64,000 nt of DNA from Saprospiraceae bacterium (lineage in GTDB: Bacteria; Bacteroidota; Bacteroidia; Chitinophagales; Saprospiraceae). Below the pieces are notes generated by a model. That model ran no database searches, was not told the DNA's origin, and worked only from the letters and a program-made list of their open reading frames with translations. The position numbers were made by a program, and so were the translations under genes. Shown in pieces: positions 62,492-64,000 of the stretch (position 1 is its first letter; each line of letters begins with the position of its first letter). The stretch lies in contig JADKFX010000001.1 of the NCBI GenBank assembly GCA_016717265.1, positions 310,001 through 374,000 on the forward strand. Direction: 5' to 3'.

Positions 62492-63772
62492 TTATGTCCT
62501 GGGATTTTTCAGAATTTCATTGCCAATTAAGCAAGAGGTACATTTTTTTTCGTTACAATAACGCTGATATAATTGAATACCTCCCTGGCTATGACCTGCG
62601 TGATCAAGTGTAAAATTATAACTTTTCCACATATGTACGATATGATTTTTTTCTGTTTTTAATTTTTGAAGGAAAAACAAGGCTTTTTCTTTTAATTCTT
62701 CCCTATTTTGAATGACACCATAAGCAAATAATATAGGAACTATTACATTGATTATAAGTATATCCCGTGTTAGGGTACCAATTTTGGCATGTTTCCATTC
62801 TTTGGATGTTTTCCCGAAAATAAAATGAGAATTCCAATATTCATTTGGCGATTCATCAAAATAACCATAGATTTCAATTAATGAATCTGATTCTATAATT
62901 TTAGAAAACAATTGATGTTCTTTATATAAAAAAGCTGCTAACTGAGCAATTCTAAGGCTTGGAAAATGGGAAGGTCGCAGTCGCAAAAATTTCCATTCAA
63001 TTGCATTTATAGGTACGATTCCATATTTTAACTGCAGATGTTTAAATTCACTTTGTAAACCTTGATAATAAGCATCTTGGTGATCTTCAACAAGCATACC
63101 TGCTGTGCCAAAAAGCATTGCTTCTAATATAGTGTGATCGTGATATCCCTTTATAAGCAGTTTCCAAGTCAATATTTCACATAAATGAGCCATTGCTTCA
63201 CTATTCATAGGAGCTACCATATAATGGGCCAATTTTCTATACAGTAAGGCTTCCCAATCCCATTGAAGTAGCTGCAATTCTTGCTTCATTTTCTCTGTTT
63301 TATTTTCCAGGCGTTCTATCATCATGCGCTCCAGCTGAATCGACTTTAAAGAATCCGGGATATAATTTAGAAATGGGCTACAAGCTAATGAACGCTCATT
63401 TTGCATTAGTCCCTGGTAGTTTCGGACTAAAACTGGATCTACCAGATCTTTCAGCTCCAAACAAGCTAAAGGGCTTTGGTTATAGAAAATATCTATATCA
63501 TGCTGCCAAACCACATGAAGGATGATATTTTGATAATTTGGATCCAACTGATGCTTGTGTAAATTCCAATCTGATGCTTTAACATGTATTTCTACATGTC
63601 CTGCCCATAGGACACCATCTAATAAAATTTTGGCAAAGAGAAAATCCGGTCCTTGATTCGTATTAAATAAACCGGGATGCAACACTTCAATAAGAGATCC
63701 ATTGCTTGTAAATAGTTTGTTAGAAAGCAAGACTTTAGATCTCCAAATAAATTGAATAAGATCTTCTTTCAT
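62492..63772 (-). CDS. DUF2851 family protein
   Basis: The 426-residue protein matches DUF2851, a Bacteroidota-wide family of unknown function: FIWRSKVLLS and EVLHPGLFNTNQGPDF near the N-terminus, then GHVEIHVKASDW. The end carries RYCNEKKCTSCLIGNEIL, a Cys cluster that could bind a metal. It lies 50 bases downstream of the dihydrofolate reductase gene on the same strand and is probably cotranscribed. No activity is assigned. Confidence 0.88.
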   Translation of the reverse strand: MKEDLIQFIWRSKVLLSNKLFTSNGSLIEVLHPGLFNTNQGPDFLFAKILLDGVLWAGHVEIHVKASDWNLHKHQLDPNYQNIILHVVWQHDIDIFYNQSPLACLELKDLVDPVLVRNYQGLMQNERSLACSPFLNYIPDSLKSIQLERMMIERLENKTEKMKQELQLLQWDWEALLYRKLAHYMVAPMNSEAMAHLCEILTWKLLIKGYHDHTILEAMLFGTAGMLVEDHQDAYYQGLQSEFKHLQLKYGIVPINAIEWKFLRLRPSHFPSLRIAQLAAFLYKEHQLFSKIIESDSLIEIYGYFDESPNEYWNSHFIFGKTSKEWKHAKIGTLTRDILIINVIVPILFAYGVIQNREELKEKALFFLQKLKTEKNHIVHMWKSYNFTLDHAGHSQGGIQLYQRYCNEKKCTSCLIGNEILKNPRT

Positions 63773-63822
63773 GATCTGAAATTTTAGGGGGTCAATAAAT
63801 AGGGTGTGTGTACTTTTAGTGC

Positions 63823-64000
63823 TTATTTTTTCTCATAAATCAAAAATGAATAGTTCATGTTATTTTTCTCATCCTTCTCATGATCTTCTCTTGAAAAAAG
63901 GGACCATTGTTCTTTATCAATTTCCGGAAAATAGGTATCCCCTTTGCATGGAAAATCTACAAGTGTTATGTATAATTTATTCCAAAGATGCATCGATTGT
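63823..64000 (-). CDS. folA: Dihydrofolate reductase, C-terminal part (5' end outside window)
   Basis: The last 58 codons of a leftward gene are visible before the window's right edge, ending TAA at 63825-63823. The translation contains LYITLVDFPCKGDTYFPEID, then DHEKDEKNNMNYSFLIYEKK, which is the C-terminal strand pair and final beta strand of bacterial DHFR (GDTxFPxI and DexN...F). DHFR reduces dihydrofolate to tetrahydrofolate with NADPH. The catalytic N-terminal part is not in the window. It was too short and open-ended to appear as a normal ORF. Confidence 0.85.
   Translation of the reverse strand, partial: QSMHLWNKLYITLVDFPCKGDTYFPEIDKEQWSLFSREDHEKDEKNNMNYSFLIYEKK

Noticed and set aside
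1..64000. CRISPR arrays, insertion sequences, prophage or integron features
   Set aside because: No regularly spaced direct repeats, transposase, integrase or phage structural genes were seen.

Overview
The window reads as a low-GC chromosome segment from a member of the Bacteroidota, most likely from the Saprospiria/Chitinophagia side of the phylum. The evidence is: several type IX secretion (T9SS) proteins (a PorU-type C25 sortase, PorZ, an OmpA/PD40 protein resembling PorE, and a cargo-like protein with a C-terminal sorting domain); a fused MurF-alanine racemase; BshA of bacillithiol synthesis; a GYDIA-type GHMP kinase; a DUF2851 protein; many SusC-independent outer-membrane beta-barrels; and repeated occurrences of the Bacteroidota -7 promoter element TAnnTTTG just upstream of genes. 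The species cannot be named from sequence alone.

Layout. Positions 1-5632 hold a tight, overlapping, leftward surface-polysaccharide operon: a formyltransferase, a Wzx-like flippase, an AsnB-like amidotransferase domain protein without the usual Cys nucleophile, and two GT4 glycosyltransferases, the last cut by the window edge. A rightward alpha/alpha-toroid (VpsJ-like) gene faces it. Positions 7013-12001 hold a very long PorU2-type sortase. Then come a GT2 glycosyltransferase with rsmG, two beta-barrel genes, mnmG, a GT-C-like membrane protein, and a T9SS cargo-like protein. Next are YceI with a MerR-type regulator, divergent bshA, and porZ.

From 28.4 to 41.3 kb the genes run rightward: a histidine kinase/response regulator pair, purD, murF-alr, a three-gene periplasmic PPIase/chaperone operon, and htpG. 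From 41.5 to 64 kb most genes run leftward: a helical lipoprotein, a SMUG2-like glycosylase, thrS, dodecin, a TPR lipoprotein, a Tat-exported Gfo/Idh oxidoreductase and mfd. These are followed by a methyltransferase / PorE-like / 2-oxoacid dehydrogenase E2 operon, cinA, a Wzi/RemB-like barrel with lpxK and a small barrel, DUF2851, and the 3' end of a dihydrofolate reductase gene at the right edge. Housekeeping (tRNA modification, rRNA methylation, peptidoglycan precursors, lipid A, DNA repair) is interleaved with envelope biogenesis (polysaccharide, T9SS, OMP chaperones).

No tRNA, rRNA, CRISPR array, insertion sequence or prophage was seen. The least explained signals are noncoding: two leftward intrinsic terminators in intergenic regions (28.06 and 39.0 kb) with no gene on that strand upstream of them, one preceded by a chain of hairpins; and a sigma-54-like -24/-12 element in front of htpG. 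Several starts in this annotation were moved downstream from TTG codons because a -7 box or a signal peptide fixes the start at a later ATG.
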